The notes: generated by a model from the letters alone, not told the origin. A stretch of DNA of 64,000 nucleotides from F1-60-MAGs149 sp037133755 (GCA_037133755.1 JBAXNN010000010.1:1-64000), one strand, 5' to 3'; shown: positions 51,681-60,584, counted from the stretch's first letter. Translations and numbers: made by a program.

Positions 51681-52184
51681 TCACCCCAGCGCATACCCGG
51701 CCAGCGCAAGATTCAATCGTGCACTAGGTGTGAGCGGCTCCGGCCACGCGCCGACGGGGAAGATCCCGAGGCCGATCACCTCAGGCAGCATCAGCCCGAA
51801 CGGGCCGTCGGCGCGCAAACGGAAAACGCCTGCCATCTCGGTCTCGTCCCCGAGCTCGTTGAGGAACGTGCCGACGTGCTCCGGCGCTGGGCCGGCGTAG
51901 CCGAGCTCCTCACCCAGCTCGCGCACGACCGCCTCGAGGTAGGTCTCCCCGCCATCGACGTGGCCCGAGCAGGCGAGGTCCCAGAAGCCCGGAGACGAGT
52001 CCTTGCGCAGCGAGCGACGCTGGAAGAGCATGCCCTCCGACGTCTCGACGATCACGCTGACCGAGCGGTGGATCAGCGACGCGTCGGCGTGGCACTCGGC
52101 GCGCGTGCGGTAGCCCAGCACGGTGTCGTCACGATCCACGACGCAGAACATCTCGTCCTGCCGCTGCACGGGGGCCGGTTCCAT
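51681..52184 (-). CDS. Nudix hydrolase, YfcD/IPP-isomerase-like
   Basis: A 167-residue Nudix protein with the box GHVDGGETYLEAVVRELGEELG, matching Gx5Ex7REUxEExGU. The N-terminal region (EMFCVVDRDDTVLGYRTRAECH, LIHRSVSVIV) resembles YfcD and isopentenyl-diphosphate isomerases more than nucleotide hydrolases. The product may clean up or isomerise a diphosphate substrate; which one is unknown. It diverges from the wecB-like gene by about 20 bases, so both promoters must lie in a very small space. Confidence 0.85.
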   Translation of the reverse strand: MEPAPVQRQDEMFCVVDRDDTVLGYRTRAECHADASLIHRSVSVIVETSEGMLFQRRSLRKDSSPGFWDLACSGHVDGGETYLEAVVRELGEELGYAGPAPEHVGTFLNELGDETEMAGVFRLRADGPFGLMLPEVIGLGIFPVGAWPEPLTPSARLNLALAGYALG

Positions 52185-52204
52185 GACGCATATCGTATGA
52201 CGCG

Positions 52205-53257
52205 ATGGCCAAGGTGCTCTCCGTCGTGGGCAACCGCCCCCAGTACGTCAAGGCCGCGCCGCTCTGCGTGGCGCTGGCTGCGCATGCCGAGGTCGTCGGC
52301 GTCGACACGGGGCAGCACTACGACCCCGAGCTATCGCAGGTCTTCTACGACGAACTCGGCATCGCCCCACCGACCCATCGCCTCGAGGTCGGCTCGGGCT
52401 CGCACGGCGCGATGACCGCCCGCATCCTCGAGCGCATCGAGCCGGTGCTCGTCGCCGAGCAGCCCGACTGGTGCGTGGTCTACGGCGACACGAACTCCAC
52501 CATCGCCGCGGCGCTTGCCGCCGCGAAGCTCGGCATCCCGGTCGCCCACGTCGAGGCCGGGCTGCGCTCGTTCGACCGCTCGATGCCCGAGGAGGTCAAC
52601 CGCGTCCTGACCGACGCCATCTCGAACGTGCTGCTGGCGCCCTCGCAGACCGGCGCCGACAACCTTGCCGCCGAGGGCATTACCGCTGGCGTGCACGTAG
52701 TCGGCGATGTCATGGCCGACGCTGCACGCCTGTTCGGACCTGTCGCAGAGCGCTCGACCGCGCTGGCCGACCTCGGCCTCGAACCGGGCGGCTACGTGCT
52801 CGCGACGATCCACCGCGAAGCCAATACGCGCCAGCCCGCGCTCGGCCGTCTCGTCGACGCACTCAGCGCGCTCGACACCGACGTCGTGCTCCCGATCCAC
52901 CCACGCACCGCCGCAGCGCTCGAGCGCGACGGGCTCGCCTTCGGTGGCCGCGTCCGCGTCGTGCCACCCGCGCCGTACCTCGGCTTCACGGCCCTGCTGC
53001 GTGGGGCCGCCGTGCTCGTGACCGACTCCGGCGGCGCGCAGAAGGAGGCGTGGTTCCACGAGGTGCCGTGCGTCACGCTGCGCGACCGCACCGAGTGGGT
53101 CGAGACCGTTGAGGCCGGCGGCAACGTGCTCGTCGGCGACGCTGCGGACGCCATCGCAGCCGCGATAGCGCACCCGCCACGGCCCGCCTCCTGGCCTGCG
53201 CTCTACGGCGACGGACACGCCGCCGAGCGCATCGCCGACGTGCTGCTCGGCTCCTGA
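52205..53257 (+). CDS. wecB: UDP-N-acetylglucosamine 2-epimerase (non-hydrolysing)
   Basis: Interconverts UDP-GlcNAc-type sugars with the manno epimer (WecB/WbpI type). The 350-residue GT-B protein begins KVLSVVGNRPQYVKAAPL and contains DTGQHYDPELSQVFYDELG, VYGDTNSTIAAALAA, HVEAGLRSFDRSMPEEVNR and TDSGGAQKEAW. All family motifs are intact. It is first of four sugar-nucleotide genes (52.2-56.3 kb), and in WbpI-like cases the substrate is the diacetamido-uronate sugar. Which substrate it uses here is undetermined. Confidence 0.93.
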   Translation: MAKVLSVVGNRPQYVKAAPLCVALAAHAEVVGVDTGQHYDPELSQVFYDELGIAPPTHRLEVGSGSHGAMTARILERIEPVLVAEQPDWCVVYGDTNSTIAAALAAAKLGIPVAHVEAGLRSFDRSMPEEVNRVLTDAISNVLLAPSQTGADNLAAEGITAGVHVVGDVMADAARLFGPVAERSTALADLGLEPGGYVLATIHREANTRQPALGRLVDALSALDTDVVLPIHPRTAAALERDGLAFGGRVRVVPPAPYLGFTALLRGAAVLVTDSGGAQKEAWFHEVPCVTLRDRTEWVETVEAGGNVLVGDAADAIAAAIAHPPRPASWPALYGDGHAAERIADVLLGS

Positions 53258-53296
53258 CGCGGCATCGCAGGCACTCAGCCCGGTACCATCCGGCGC

Positions 53297-54565
53297 GTGC
53301 AGCGTGATGTCGCAGTTGTTGGCGCCGGTTATGTCGGCCTTCCCCTGGCAGTCCGCCTCGCCGAGGCAGGGCGGACTGTGGTGTGCCTCGACCCGGCCGC
53401 GGACAAGATGGAGCGCCTCAATGCGGGCGACTCGTACATCGAGGACGTGGCCTCCGCCGATCTCAAGCGCCTCGTCGACGAGGGCAAGCTCGCCGGCACG
53501 ACCGATGAGGGCGAGCTCCGTGACGCCGACGCGATCCTGATCTGCGTGCCCACGCCGCTGGCCGAGCACCGCGAGCCCGATCTCGGCGCCGTGCGCTCCG
53601 CTACCGCCGCCGTCGCGCGCAACCTCCGCAAGGGGCACGTCGTCGTGCTCGAGTCGACCACGTACCCGGGCACTACGCGCGAGGTGCTGCAGCCGATGCT
53701 TGAGGAGGGCGGCCTCAAGGCCGGAACCGACTTTCACCTCGCGATGTCGCCCGAGCGCATCGATCCAGGCCGCACCGACTTCACCGTCCACACGACCCCG
53801 AAGGTGATGGGTGGCCTCACGCCCGCCTGCGCCGAGCGCGCCGCCGCCGTCTACCAGGGCGCCGTCGACACGATCATCCAAGTCTCCTCGCCCGAGGCGG
53901 CAGAGCTCGCCAAGCTGCTCGAGAACATCTTCCGCACCGTCAACATCGCGCTCGTCAACGAGCTCGCGATGCTCTGCGATCGGATGGGCCTCGACGTCTG
54001 GGAGGTCGTCGATGCGGCCGCCACGAAGCCGTTCGGCTTCATGCGCTTCGAGCCCGGCCCCGGCCTCGGCGGCCACTGCCTGCCGATCGACCCCTTCTAT
54101 CTGACGTGGAAGGCGCGCGAGCACGAGTTCTCGACCGAGTTCATCGAGCTGGCCGGCAAGGTCAACGGCAACATGCCGAGCTACTGCGTCGATCGCATTG
54201 CGCGCGTCCTCAACGACGCCGCCAAGAGCGTGCGTGGCGCCAACGTGCTGGTGCTCGGCGTGGCCTACAAGAACGACGTCGGCGACATGCGCGAGTCGCC
54301 CGCGCTACCGATCATCGAGCTCTTGCGCGACCGCGGCGCGAACCTCAGCTACCACGATCCGCACGTCGCGACCATGCCGGAGCTGGGCCTCGAGTCCGTC
54401 GCGCTGACTGCTGATGCCGTAGCCGCCGCCGACTGCGTCGTGATCATCACCGGCCACAACGACGTCGACTACGCGATGGTCGTCGACCGCGCCAAGTCCG
54501 TGCTCGACCTGCGCAACGCGACGGGCCGCCGCTCGCTCGGAGGCGCGAATGTCCAGCGCCTCTAG
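53297..54565 (+). CDS. Nucleotide-sugar 6-dehydrogenase (WecC/WbpA-like)
   Basis: A 422-residue UDP-sugar dehydrogenase oxidising C6 of UDP-GlcNAc or UDP-ManNAc with NAD. The Rossmann start DVAVVGAGYVGLPLAVRLAEAG, ESTTYPGTTREV, SPERIDPG, catalytic-region GGHCLPIDPFYLTWKA (cysteine) and VLGVAYKNDVGDMRESP are characteristic of the NDP-GlcNAc/ManNAc type. The GTG at 53297 is the start and gives the family N terminus. Stop and start of the next gene overlap by 17 bases. Confidence 0.92.
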   Translation: MQRDVAVVGAGYVGLPLAVRLAEAGRTVVCLDPAADKMERLNAGDSYIEDVASADLKRLVDEGKLAGTTDEGELRDADAILICVPTPLAEHREPDLGAVRSATAAVARNLRKGHVVVLESTTYPGTTREVLQPMLEEGGLKAGTDFHLAMSPERIDPGRTDFTVHTTPKVMGGLTPACAERAAAVYQGAVDTIIQVSSPEAAELAKLLENIFRTVNIALVNELAMLCDRMGLDVWEVVDAAATKPFGFMRFEPGPGLGGHCLPIDPFYLTWKAREHEFSTEFIELAGKVNGNMPSYCVDRIARVLNDAAKSVRGANVLVLGVAYKNDVGDMRESPALPIIELLRDRGANLSYHDPHVATMPELGLESVALTADAVAAADCVVIITGHNDVDYAMVVDRAKSVLDLRNATGRRSLGGANVQRL

Positions 54566-55574
54566 CCCCGTCCGCATCGGGATCGTCGGCCTCGGCTACT
54601 GGGGCCCCAACCTGGCCCGTGCACTGGCCTCGACGCCCGGCTGCGAACTGGCCTACGCATGCGACCTCGACGAGAGCAACCGGGCCCGCATCGAGGGCCG
54701 CTATCCCGGCACCGTCCTGACCGACCGCTTCGACGACCTGCTCGAGGACGACACGCTCGACGCGATCGTCGTGGCGACGGGCGCTCCCAGCCACCACGCG
54801 ATCGGCATGCGCGTGCTCGAGGCCGGCAAGCACGCGCTGATCGAGAAGCCGCTGGCGCTCACCGTCACCGACGCGCGCGAACTCGTCGAGACCGCCGACG
54901 CCAAGGGCCGCGTGCTGATGGTCGGTCACCTGCTGCGCTTCCACCCCGTCTTTCAACAGCTGCAGGCAACGACGGAGTCTGGCGCCCTCGGCCGCATGCT
55001 CTACCTGTACACGAACCGCCTCAACTTCGGCAAGGTCCGCGCCGATGAGAACGCGCTGTGGAGCCTCGCACCGCACGACATCTCGCTCGCCCTAGCGCTG
55101 GCGGGCGAGCGCCCCGAAGAGGTGTCCGCCCGTGGCGAGGCCTTCTTGCGCGAGGGCGTCGAAGACGTCGTGTTCGGCTACCTGCACTTCCCGAGTGGCC
55201 TCGTCGCGCACCTCCACGTTTCGTGGCTCGACCCGCACAAGAGCCGCAAGCTCACCGTCGTGGGCTCTGAGGGCATGGCCGTCTTCGACGACACCGAGGC
55301 CGATCGCAAGCTGACCGTCTACGAGAAGGCGTCGTCGCCGTCGCGTTTTGACACGTGGGGCGAGTTCCAGGCGCTGCGCACCGGCGACGTCAAGATTCCG
55401 CAGGTTCCGAACGCCGAGCCGCTGATTCAGGAGACCAAGGCCTTCGTCGACGCGATCGTCGCGGGCAAGGCGACGGTTGCCTCGGGCGATGAGGGTCTGG
55501 CCGTTGTCGAGGTGCTGACCGCGCTGCAGACGTCGCTCGAGCAGCACGGGGCACCGATCCGGCTGGACGCCTGA
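54549..55574 (+). CDS. Gfo/Idh/MocA family oxidoreductase, WbpB/WlbA-like
   Basis: A 341-residue NAD-dependent oxidoreductase. The dinucleotide motif GIVGLGYWGPNLARAL lies at the N terminus, EKPLALT supplies the conserved Lys, and SLAPHDISLAL the family His. Its place between a 6-dehydrogenase and an acetyltransferase gene matches WbpB/WlbA, which oxidise C3 of a UDP-N-acetylglucosaminuronate. The stop shares a base with the next start (TGATG). Confidence 0.9.
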   Translation: MSSASSPVRIGIVGLGYWGPNLARALASTPGCELAYACDLDESNRARIEGRYPGTVLTDRFDDLLEDDTLDAIVVATGAPSHHAIGMRVLEAGKHALIEKPLALTVTDARELVETADAKGRVLMVGHLLRFHPVFQQLQATTESGALGRMLYLYTNRLNFGKVRADENALWSLAPHDISLALALAGERPEEVSARGEAFLREGVEDVVFGYLHFPSGLVAHLHVSWLDPHKSRKLTVVGSEGMAVFDDTEADRKLTVYEKASSPSRFDTWGEFQALRTGDVKIPQVPNAEPLIQETKAFVDAIVAGKATVASGDEGLAVVEVLTALQTSLEQHGAPIRLDA

Positions 55575-56278
55575 TGGCCGGCATTCACCCCACTGCGATC
55601 GTCGAGGACGGCGTCGAGCTGGGTGCAGACGTCGAGATCGGTCCGTACGCCGTCGTGCGCGCCGGCACGGTGCTCGGTGACAACGTCACGGTCGGCGAGC
55701 ACGCGGTCCTCGGCAAGCGTCCGAAGCTCGGTCCCAAGTCGGTCGCCAAGACAGGTGAGCTTGACGGTCTCGTCGTCGGCGCCGGCTCCACTGTCTCGAC
55801 CCACGCGGTTGTCTACGCCGGTACGACGCTCGGCGAGCGCGTGATCATCGGCGACCAGGCCTTCGTCCGCGAGCGCTGCACGATTGGCAGCGGCACCGTG
55901 ATCGGCCGCGGCGTGACCGTCGAGAACGACACGTCGATCGGCGAAGGCTGCCGCGTGCAGTCGCAGTCGTACATCACTGCCAAGAGCCTGCTCGAGGACG
56001 ACGTCTTCATCGCGCCGTGCGTCGTCACCACGAACGACAACTTCATGGGTCGGACCGAGCAGCGCCATGCGCTGTTGAAGGGCCCCACGATCCGCCGTGG
56101 CGCACGCATCGGCGGCGCCGTCTGTCTCTGTCCCGGCATCGAGGTCGGCGAAGAGGCCTTCATCGGCGCCGGTGCCGTGGTGACGAAGGATGTGCCGGCC
56201 GGCACAGTGATGGTCGGCGTACCTGCGCGTGTCCTGCGCGACGTCCCCGAGGACGAGTTGCGCGCCAACGGCGGCTGA
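55574..56278 (+). CDS. Left-handed beta-helix N-acetyltransferase, WbpD/WlbB-like
   Basis: A 234-residue hexapeptide-repeat acyltransferase. Repeats such as GVELGADVEIGPYAVVRAGTVLG continue to ARIGGAVCLCPGIEVGEEAFIGAGAVVTKDVPAGTVMVGVPAR. The catalytic-type loop TNDNFMGRTEQRHA is in the middle. In the Wbp/Wlb pathway WbpD acetylates the 3-amino group placed by WbpE. The gene is longer than many members because of an extra loop after about residue 48. It is the last of the four sugar-nucleotide genes. Confidence 0.88.
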   Translation: MAGIHPTAIVEDGVELGADVEIGPYAVVRAGTVLGDNVTVGEHAVLGKRPKLGPKSVAKTGELDGLVVGAGSTVSTHAVVYAGTTLGERVIIGDQAFVRERCTIGSGTVIGRGVTVENDTSIGEGCRVQSQSYITAKSLLEDDVFIAPCVVTTNDNFMGRTEQRHALLKGPTIRRGARIGGAVCLCPGIEVGEEAFIGAGAVVTKDVPAGTVMVGVPARVLRDVPEDELRANGG

Positions 56279-56285
56279 GCCGTCC

Positions 56286-56891
56286 GTGGGTGTCGCGCTC
56301 GCCGGGTTCCTCACCGGCCTCTCCCTGATCGTCGCGATCGGCGCCCAGAACGCGTACGTCCTGCGTCTTGGCCTGGCCCGCAACCACGTGGGCATCGCCG
56401 TCGCGATCTGCGCAGGATCCGACGCGCTGCTGATCGCCGCCGGAGTCGGTGGCCTCGGCGCCATCGTGCAGGCGCACGGGGACGTGCTCACGGCGATCGC
56501 CCTGATCGGCGCGGCGTACATCCTCTGGTTCGCCTTCACCTCGTTTCGGAGAGCGCTGCACCCGGACGTCCTGCTGCCGACCGAGCAGCCGCCGCAGCCC
56601 GCCGCAGCCGTCGCCATTGCCGTGCTCGGCTTCACGTTCCTCAACCCGCACGTGTACCTCGACACCGTCCTGCTCGTCGGGACGATCGGTGCGTCGTTCG
56701 GCGACCAACGCTGGTGGTTCGGCCTCGGCGCCGCGCTCGCCAGCCTCGTCTGGTTCACCAGTCTCGGCTTCGGCGCGCGTCTGCTGTCGCCGCTGATGGC
56801 CCGCCCACGCACGTGGCGCATCCTCGACGCAGCGATCGGCGTCGTGATGGTCGTGATCGCGCTCGCGCTGCTGCGCTCGGCCCTCGGATAG
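56286..56891 (+). CDS. LysE/ArgO family amino-acid exporter
   Basis: A 201-residue membrane protein with six predicted helices starting AGFLTGLSLIVAIGAQNAYVLRLGL, the LysE/ArgO signature, and FTFLNPHVYLDTVLLVG. Relatives export lysine and arginine. The GTG start at 56286 lies 7 bases after the previous stop. No LysG-type regulator is adjacent, so induction cannot be read from the sequence. Confidence 0.93.
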   Translation: MGVALAGFLTGLSLIVAIGAQNAYVLRLGLARNHVGIAVAICAGSDALLIAAGVGGLGAIVQAHGDVLTAIALIGAAYILWFAFTSFRRALHPDVLLPTEQPPQPAAAVAIAVLGFTFLNPHVYLDTVLLVGTIGASFGDQRWWFGLGAALASLVWFTSLGFGARLLSPLMARPRTWRILDAAIGVVMVVIALALLRSALG

Positions 56892-56900
56892 GCTCTGCGC

Positions 56901-57284
56901 ATGAGCGAATCCGGCCCGGCCCACGACATCGCCGATCCCGACATCACCGTCGAGGAGCGCGAGGCGCACATCGTCATCTCGATCGACGGCACGGTCGTCG
57001 CCGACTCGCAGCGCCCGTCCGTCGTGCGGCAGACCAACAGCGGCGTGGCCCGCTACTACCTCCCGCCCGAGGATGTCCGCGTCGAGCTGCTCGAGCGCAC
57101 CGCCACGACGACGCACTGCCCGTACAAGGGCGACGCCTCGCACCACTCGGCGCGCATCGGCGACACGGTTCACGCCGACGTCGCGTGGACGTACGACGAC
57201 CCGCTGCCGGCCGCCGTCGATGTGGCCGGCTGGTACTCGTTCTATGACGACAAGGTGCACGTCGCGATTGGTCCCGTCGACTAG
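56901..57284 (+). CDS. DUF427 family protein
   Basis: A 127-residue beta-tent-like protein of the DUF427 family, found widely in Actinobacteria. The signatures are GTVVADSQRP, ARYYLPPEDVR, THCPYKGDASHHS and a C-terminal VAGWYSFYDDKVHV. There is no assigned activity. The gene follows LysE by 9 bases. The central CPYKG segment is always kept and may be the functional site. Confidence 0.87.
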   Translation: MSESGPAHDIADPDITVEEREAHIVISIDGTVVADSQRPSVVRQTNSGVARYYLPPEDVRVELLERTATTTHCPYKGDASHHSARIGDTVHADVAWTYDDPLPAAVDVAGWYSFYDDKVHVAIGPVD

Positions 57285-57295
57285 CGGCACGGTCC

Positions 57296-57315
57296 ACCGG
57301 GCCAGACCCGGTTTT
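57296..57315 (+). terminator. Short hairpin with T run after the DUF427 gene
   Basis: ACCGGG pairs with CCCGGT around a 5-base loop and is followed by a short T run ending at 57315. It lies 12 bases after the stop and 25 before the M16 peptidase gene. The stem is short, so this is a weak candidate. Confidence 0.35.
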
Positions 57316-57339
57316 GCGAGCAGCAGGTAGCGTGTGGTC

Positions 57340-58605
57340 ATGTTCGAACTCGAGACTCTGCCCAATGGCGCTCGCATCCTGAGCGCACCCATGCGCGACG
57401 CAGCCAGCGTCGCCGTCGTCATCTCCGTCGCAGCCGGCTCGCGCTGCGAGACCCCCGAGGTTGGCGGCATCGCCCACTTCTCGGAGCACATGTTCTTCAA
57501 GGGCACCGAGCGCCGCCCGACCGCGCGGGATATCTCCGCGGAGATCGACGGCATCGGTGGCGAGTTCAACGCCTTCACCGGCAAGGAGCTGACCGCGTAC
57601 TACGTCAAGTGCGCGGCGGCCGACGGTGGCACGGCGGTCGACGTCCTCAGCGACATGTTCCTCCACTCGACCTTCGACGAGGAGGAGCTCGAGCGCGAGA
57701 AGGGCGTGATCGTCGAGGAGATCAACATGTACACCGACACGCCGCGCGACATCGTCGGCCAGGTGTACGACACGGCGCGCTACGGCGACTCGCCGATCGG
57801 CCGCCCGATCATCGGCACGAAGGAGACGGTCCGCGCGGCGACGCGCCAGACGTTCCTCGACTACCTCGGTGCGTGGTACCGGCCCGAGCGGATCGCGATC
57901 GGCCTCGGTGGCAACGTCTCCGACGCCCTGCTCGCCGACGTCCGCGAGCGCTTCGGCGCGCTGCCGGGTGAGCCCACCCCCGCGCTGCCCGAGACGATCA
58001 TCCCGGAGATCACCGAGCCCCTCGTCTCGATCGAGCGGCGCGACGGCGACCAGGCTCACATCGTGCTGGGTGTCGATGGCCTCCGCTCGAACGACGAAGA
58101 CCGCTACGCGATGGCCGTCTGGCAGGCCGTGATCGGCGGCGGCATGTCGTCGCGTCTCTTCACCGAGGTGCGCGAGCGCCGCGGGCTCGCGTACTACGTC
58201 TTCGGCCGCAACGCCGCGTACACCGACACGGGCTCGTTCGCCGTGCAGGCCGGCGTCGACATCAATCGCGCCAACCTCGCCGTCGAGGTGATCGCGCAGG
58301 AGCTGCGCCGCATGGTCGAGGAGCCGATTCCCGCCGAGGAGATCAACAAGGCCAAGCGCTACCTGATCGGCCACACCGTCCTCAACCAGGAGGACCCGAG
58401 TGGTCGCATCTTCTTCGGCCTGCGCCGCGAGCTGCTCGACGGCGGCTGGGTCGATCTCGACACCGTCATCCGCGGCATCGAGGCGGTCACGCCCGAAGAC
58501 CTGCAGCGCGTTGGTCGCCGTGTCGTGACCCTCGACCGCGCGGTACTCGCAGGCGTCGGTCCGCTCGACGACCTCGATGGCCTGCGCGCCGCGCTGGGCG
58601 CCTGA
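57340..58605 (+). CDS. M16 family zinc peptidase
   Basis: A 421-residue inverzincin peptidase. The zinc motif HFSEH (residues 46-50, HxxEH), with the third ligand in EEINMY, marks the active N-terminal half; the C-terminal half has the R-Y pattern (RRGLAYYVFG) that completes the site. A full active two-domain chain of the processing-peptidase type results. It probably degrades signal peptides or other short peptides in the cytoplasm. A GTG two codons earlier is an alternative start. Confidence 0.93.
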   Translation: MFELETLPNGARILSAPMRDAASVAVVISVAAGSRCETPEVGGIAHFSEHMFFKGTERRPTARDISAEIDGIGGEFNAFTGKELTAYYVKCAAADGGTAVDVLSDMFLHSTFDEEELEREKGVIVEEINMYTDTPRDIVGQVYDTARYGDSPIGRPIIGTKETVRAATRQTFLDYLGAWYRPERIAIGLGGNVSDALLADVRERFGALPGEPTPALPETIIPEITEPLVSIERRDGDQAHIVLGVDGLRSNDEDRYAMAVWQAVIGGGMSSRLFTEVRERRGLAYYVFGRNAAYTDTGSFAVQAGVDINRANLAVEVIAQELRRMVEEPIPAEEINKAKRYLIGHTVLNQEDPSGRIFFGLRRELLDGGWVDLDTVIRGIEAVTPEDLQRVGRRVVTLDRAVLAGVGPLDDLDGLRAALGA

Positions 58606-58619
58606 CCCCGGATACAGTG

Positions 58620-59786
58620 ATGCCCGTGGAACTGCATGAGGAAGTCGCTGGCGTCTTCGCCCGCATGGACGCACTGATCGATGAGCTCGCCGGCGACGGC
58701 ATCCGCATCGACCCACACACGCACCTCGGCCTCGACGAGGACGGGATGTCGCAGACGCTCGAGGAGCTGATCGCGCACCTCGACGCGCACAAGGTCGCCC
58801 ACGCGGTCACCTTCCCGCTGCACGATCCGGATCGTGGTGAGAACTACACGGTGCCGAACGACCGCGTCCTCGAGTGGGCCGCCGCGTCGAATGGCCGCGT
58901 GATCCCCTTCTGCCGTCTCAACCTGACCGGCGATCCGCTGGCCGAGGCACGTCGTGCGATCGCAGCCGGTGCCCGCGGCATCAAGCTGCACCCGCGGGCC
59001 CAGGCCTTCAGCGTGGACGATGAGCGCCTGACCCCCGTCTTCGAGATCGCGGCCGAGCACCGGCTGCCGATCCTGATCCACGCCGGCCGCGGCATGCCGC
59101 CGATCGGCGAGGCCCTCGCGACCGCGGCCGAGCGCAATCCCGACGCCACGCTGATCCTCGCGCACGCCGCGATCGTCGATCAGGACCGCATCGCCTCGCT
59201 GGTGGCCGGCCGCCCGAACGTCGTGTTCGACGCCTCGGCCTGGAGCCCGATCGACCTGCACGGTCTGCTCACGCGTGTCCCGCCCGAGCAGCTCGTCTGG
59301 GCCTCCGACCTACCGTACGGCACGATCCGCGAGAGTCTCTTCGCCACGCTGGCCGTGCTCTGCGAGATCGGCGCCGACATGAAGACGCGCGCGGCGGTGC
59401 TCGGCGGCACCTCGGAGCTGCTCCTGCGCGGCGAGCACCCCACGCTGTCTGCCACGCCGCTCGCGCCGCGTGACCGCGTCGTCAATCTGGCCCGCCAGCG
59501 CCTCGGCGGCTACCTCACCGCGATGCTGCCGATGATCTGGCAGCGCCGCCCCGACTACGTCGGGCACTTCGGCCTCGCCGCGGCCGTCTGCCGCGACGAG
59601 GAGGAGCAACTCGGCGGCATCGGCGACCTGATCCGCATTGCCGAGCGCCGTTGGGACCAGGCGCTCGCCGGCGAAGATCGTCCCACCCTCGAGGATGTGC
59701 GCGAGACGTTCGAGATCGTCCTCGCCGCGTGGGTCCTCGCCTACTCGCCCGCCACCCAGGCGCGCTGGAACGAGCTCCCCGCATGA
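58620..59786 (+). CDS. Amidohydrolase family (TIM-barrel) metal-dependent hydrolase
   Basis: A 388-residue amidohydrolase_2 (ACMSD-like) protein. The metal-binding IDPHTHLG holds an H-x-H, IKLHPRAQAF supplies a further His, LPILIHAGRG one more and WASDLPYG the barrel Asp. About 100 residues after the barrel are extra helices. The substrate is unknown. Its stop overlaps the MobA-like gene start as ATGA. Start choice between GTG 58617 and ATG 58620 is trivial. Confidence 0.87.
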   Translation: MPVELHEEVAGVFARMDALIDELAGDGIRIDPHTHLGLDEDGMSQTLEELIAHLDAHKVAHAVTFPLHDPDRGENYTVPNDRVLEWAAASNGRVIPFCRLNLTGDPLAEARRAIAAGARGIKLHPRAQAFSVDDERLTPVFEIAAEHRLPILIHAGRGMPPIGEALATAAERNPDATLILAHAAIVDQDRIASLVAGRPNVVFDASAWSPIDLHGLLTRVPPEQLVWASDLPYGTIRESLFATLAVLCEIGADMKTRAAVLGGTSELLLRGEHPTLSATPLAPRDRVVNLARQRLGGYLTAMLPMIWQRRPDYVGHFGLAAAVCRDEEEQLGGIGDLIRIAERRWDQALAGEDRPTLEDVRETFEIVLAAWVLAYSPATQARWNELPA

Positions 59787-60553
59787 TCGCCACTGTCGTC
59801 CTCGCCGCTGGCCGCTCCGAGCGGTTCGGCACCCCGAAGCTCCTCGCCGAATGGTGGGGACGCCCGCTCGTCGAGCGCGCGCTTGAGATCGCGCCCGCCG
59901 GCCCGCGCATTGCGGTCGTCGGGACGCACACGGCGAAGCTGCTGCCGCTCTTCCAGGCCCACGGTTTTCAGTGTGTCCGCAACCCGAAGCCTGCGCAGGG
60001 GCAGTCGTCGTCGTTGCGCCTCGCGCTCGACGTGATGCCCGCGCAGGTCGACGCCGTGCTCGTGCTGCTCGGCGATGCGCCGGCCGTCCCGCCCGTTGTG
60101 GTCGATCGCATCCTCACGGAGTACCGCCGCCTCAACTGCGCCGTCACCGCCGAGTTCGGTGATCGCACGGCGCCGCCGATCATGATCCCGCGTTCCGACT
60201 GGGACAAGATCGCTGCCACCGGCGACAACCCGGGTGCCGCGCTCGAGCCCATCGCCATCGACATGAGCGACCTGCTCGAGGGCGACGAGGACGTCGATAC
60301 CCCCGAGGACCTCTTCGCCCTGTCGGCCCGCCGCGCCGGCGTCGACCTGCTCGAGCCCGCCGACCAGTCCGTGCTCGACGCCCGCCTCGACGACCCCGAG
60401 CCGTTCGCCGTGCGCCTACGCCGCCGTAACACGGCCGGCTCTGAGCGCCTTGCCGTCACGCCCCTTGCCCTCGAGAAGCTCGCCATCGAGCACTTCCGCG
60501 GCACCGAGGTGATCGCGCGCGTCGGCGACGAGTACGTGGCCCTGTTGGGCTGA
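59783..60553 (+). CDS. MobA/MocA-like nucleotidyltransferase with C-terminal extension
   Basis: A 256-residue NTP-transferase. The NTP-binding motif VVLAAGRSERFGTPKLLAEWWG at the start and LVLLGDAPAVPPVVVDRIL mark the MobA-like fold used by molybdenum cofactor cytidylyl- or guanylyltransferases. VDTPEDL ends the usual domain. About 65 extra residues follow, ending GTEVIARVGDEYVALLG, and those last codons lie in a perfect palindrome. Other NTP-sugar or cofactor transferases remain possible. A moeA gene is 17 kb away. Confidence 0.82.
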   Translation: MIATVVLAAGRSERFGTPKLLAEWWGRPLVERALEIAPAGPRIAVVGTHTAKLLPLFQAHGFQCVRNPKPAQGQSSSLRLALDVMPAQVDAVLVLLGDAPAVPPVVVDRILTEYRRLNCAVTAEFGDRTAPPIMIPRSDWDKIAATGDNPGAALEPIAIDMSDLLEGDEDVDTPEDLFALSARRAGVDLLEPADQSVLDARLDDPEPFAVRLRRRNTAGSERLAVTPLALEKLAIEHFRGTEVIARVGDEYVALLG

Positions 60554-60584
60554 CGTCGTCAGCCCAACAGGGCCACGTACTCGT
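60528..60584. repeat. 27-bp perfect palindrome overlapping the end of a gene
   Basis: The arms 60528-60554 and 60558-60584 are perfect reverse complements with a 3-base centre. The left arm contains the last eight codons and stop of the MobA-like gene (DEYVALLG). The right arm encodes the same residues on the opposite strand. It should form a very stable mRNA end. Confidence 0.95.
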
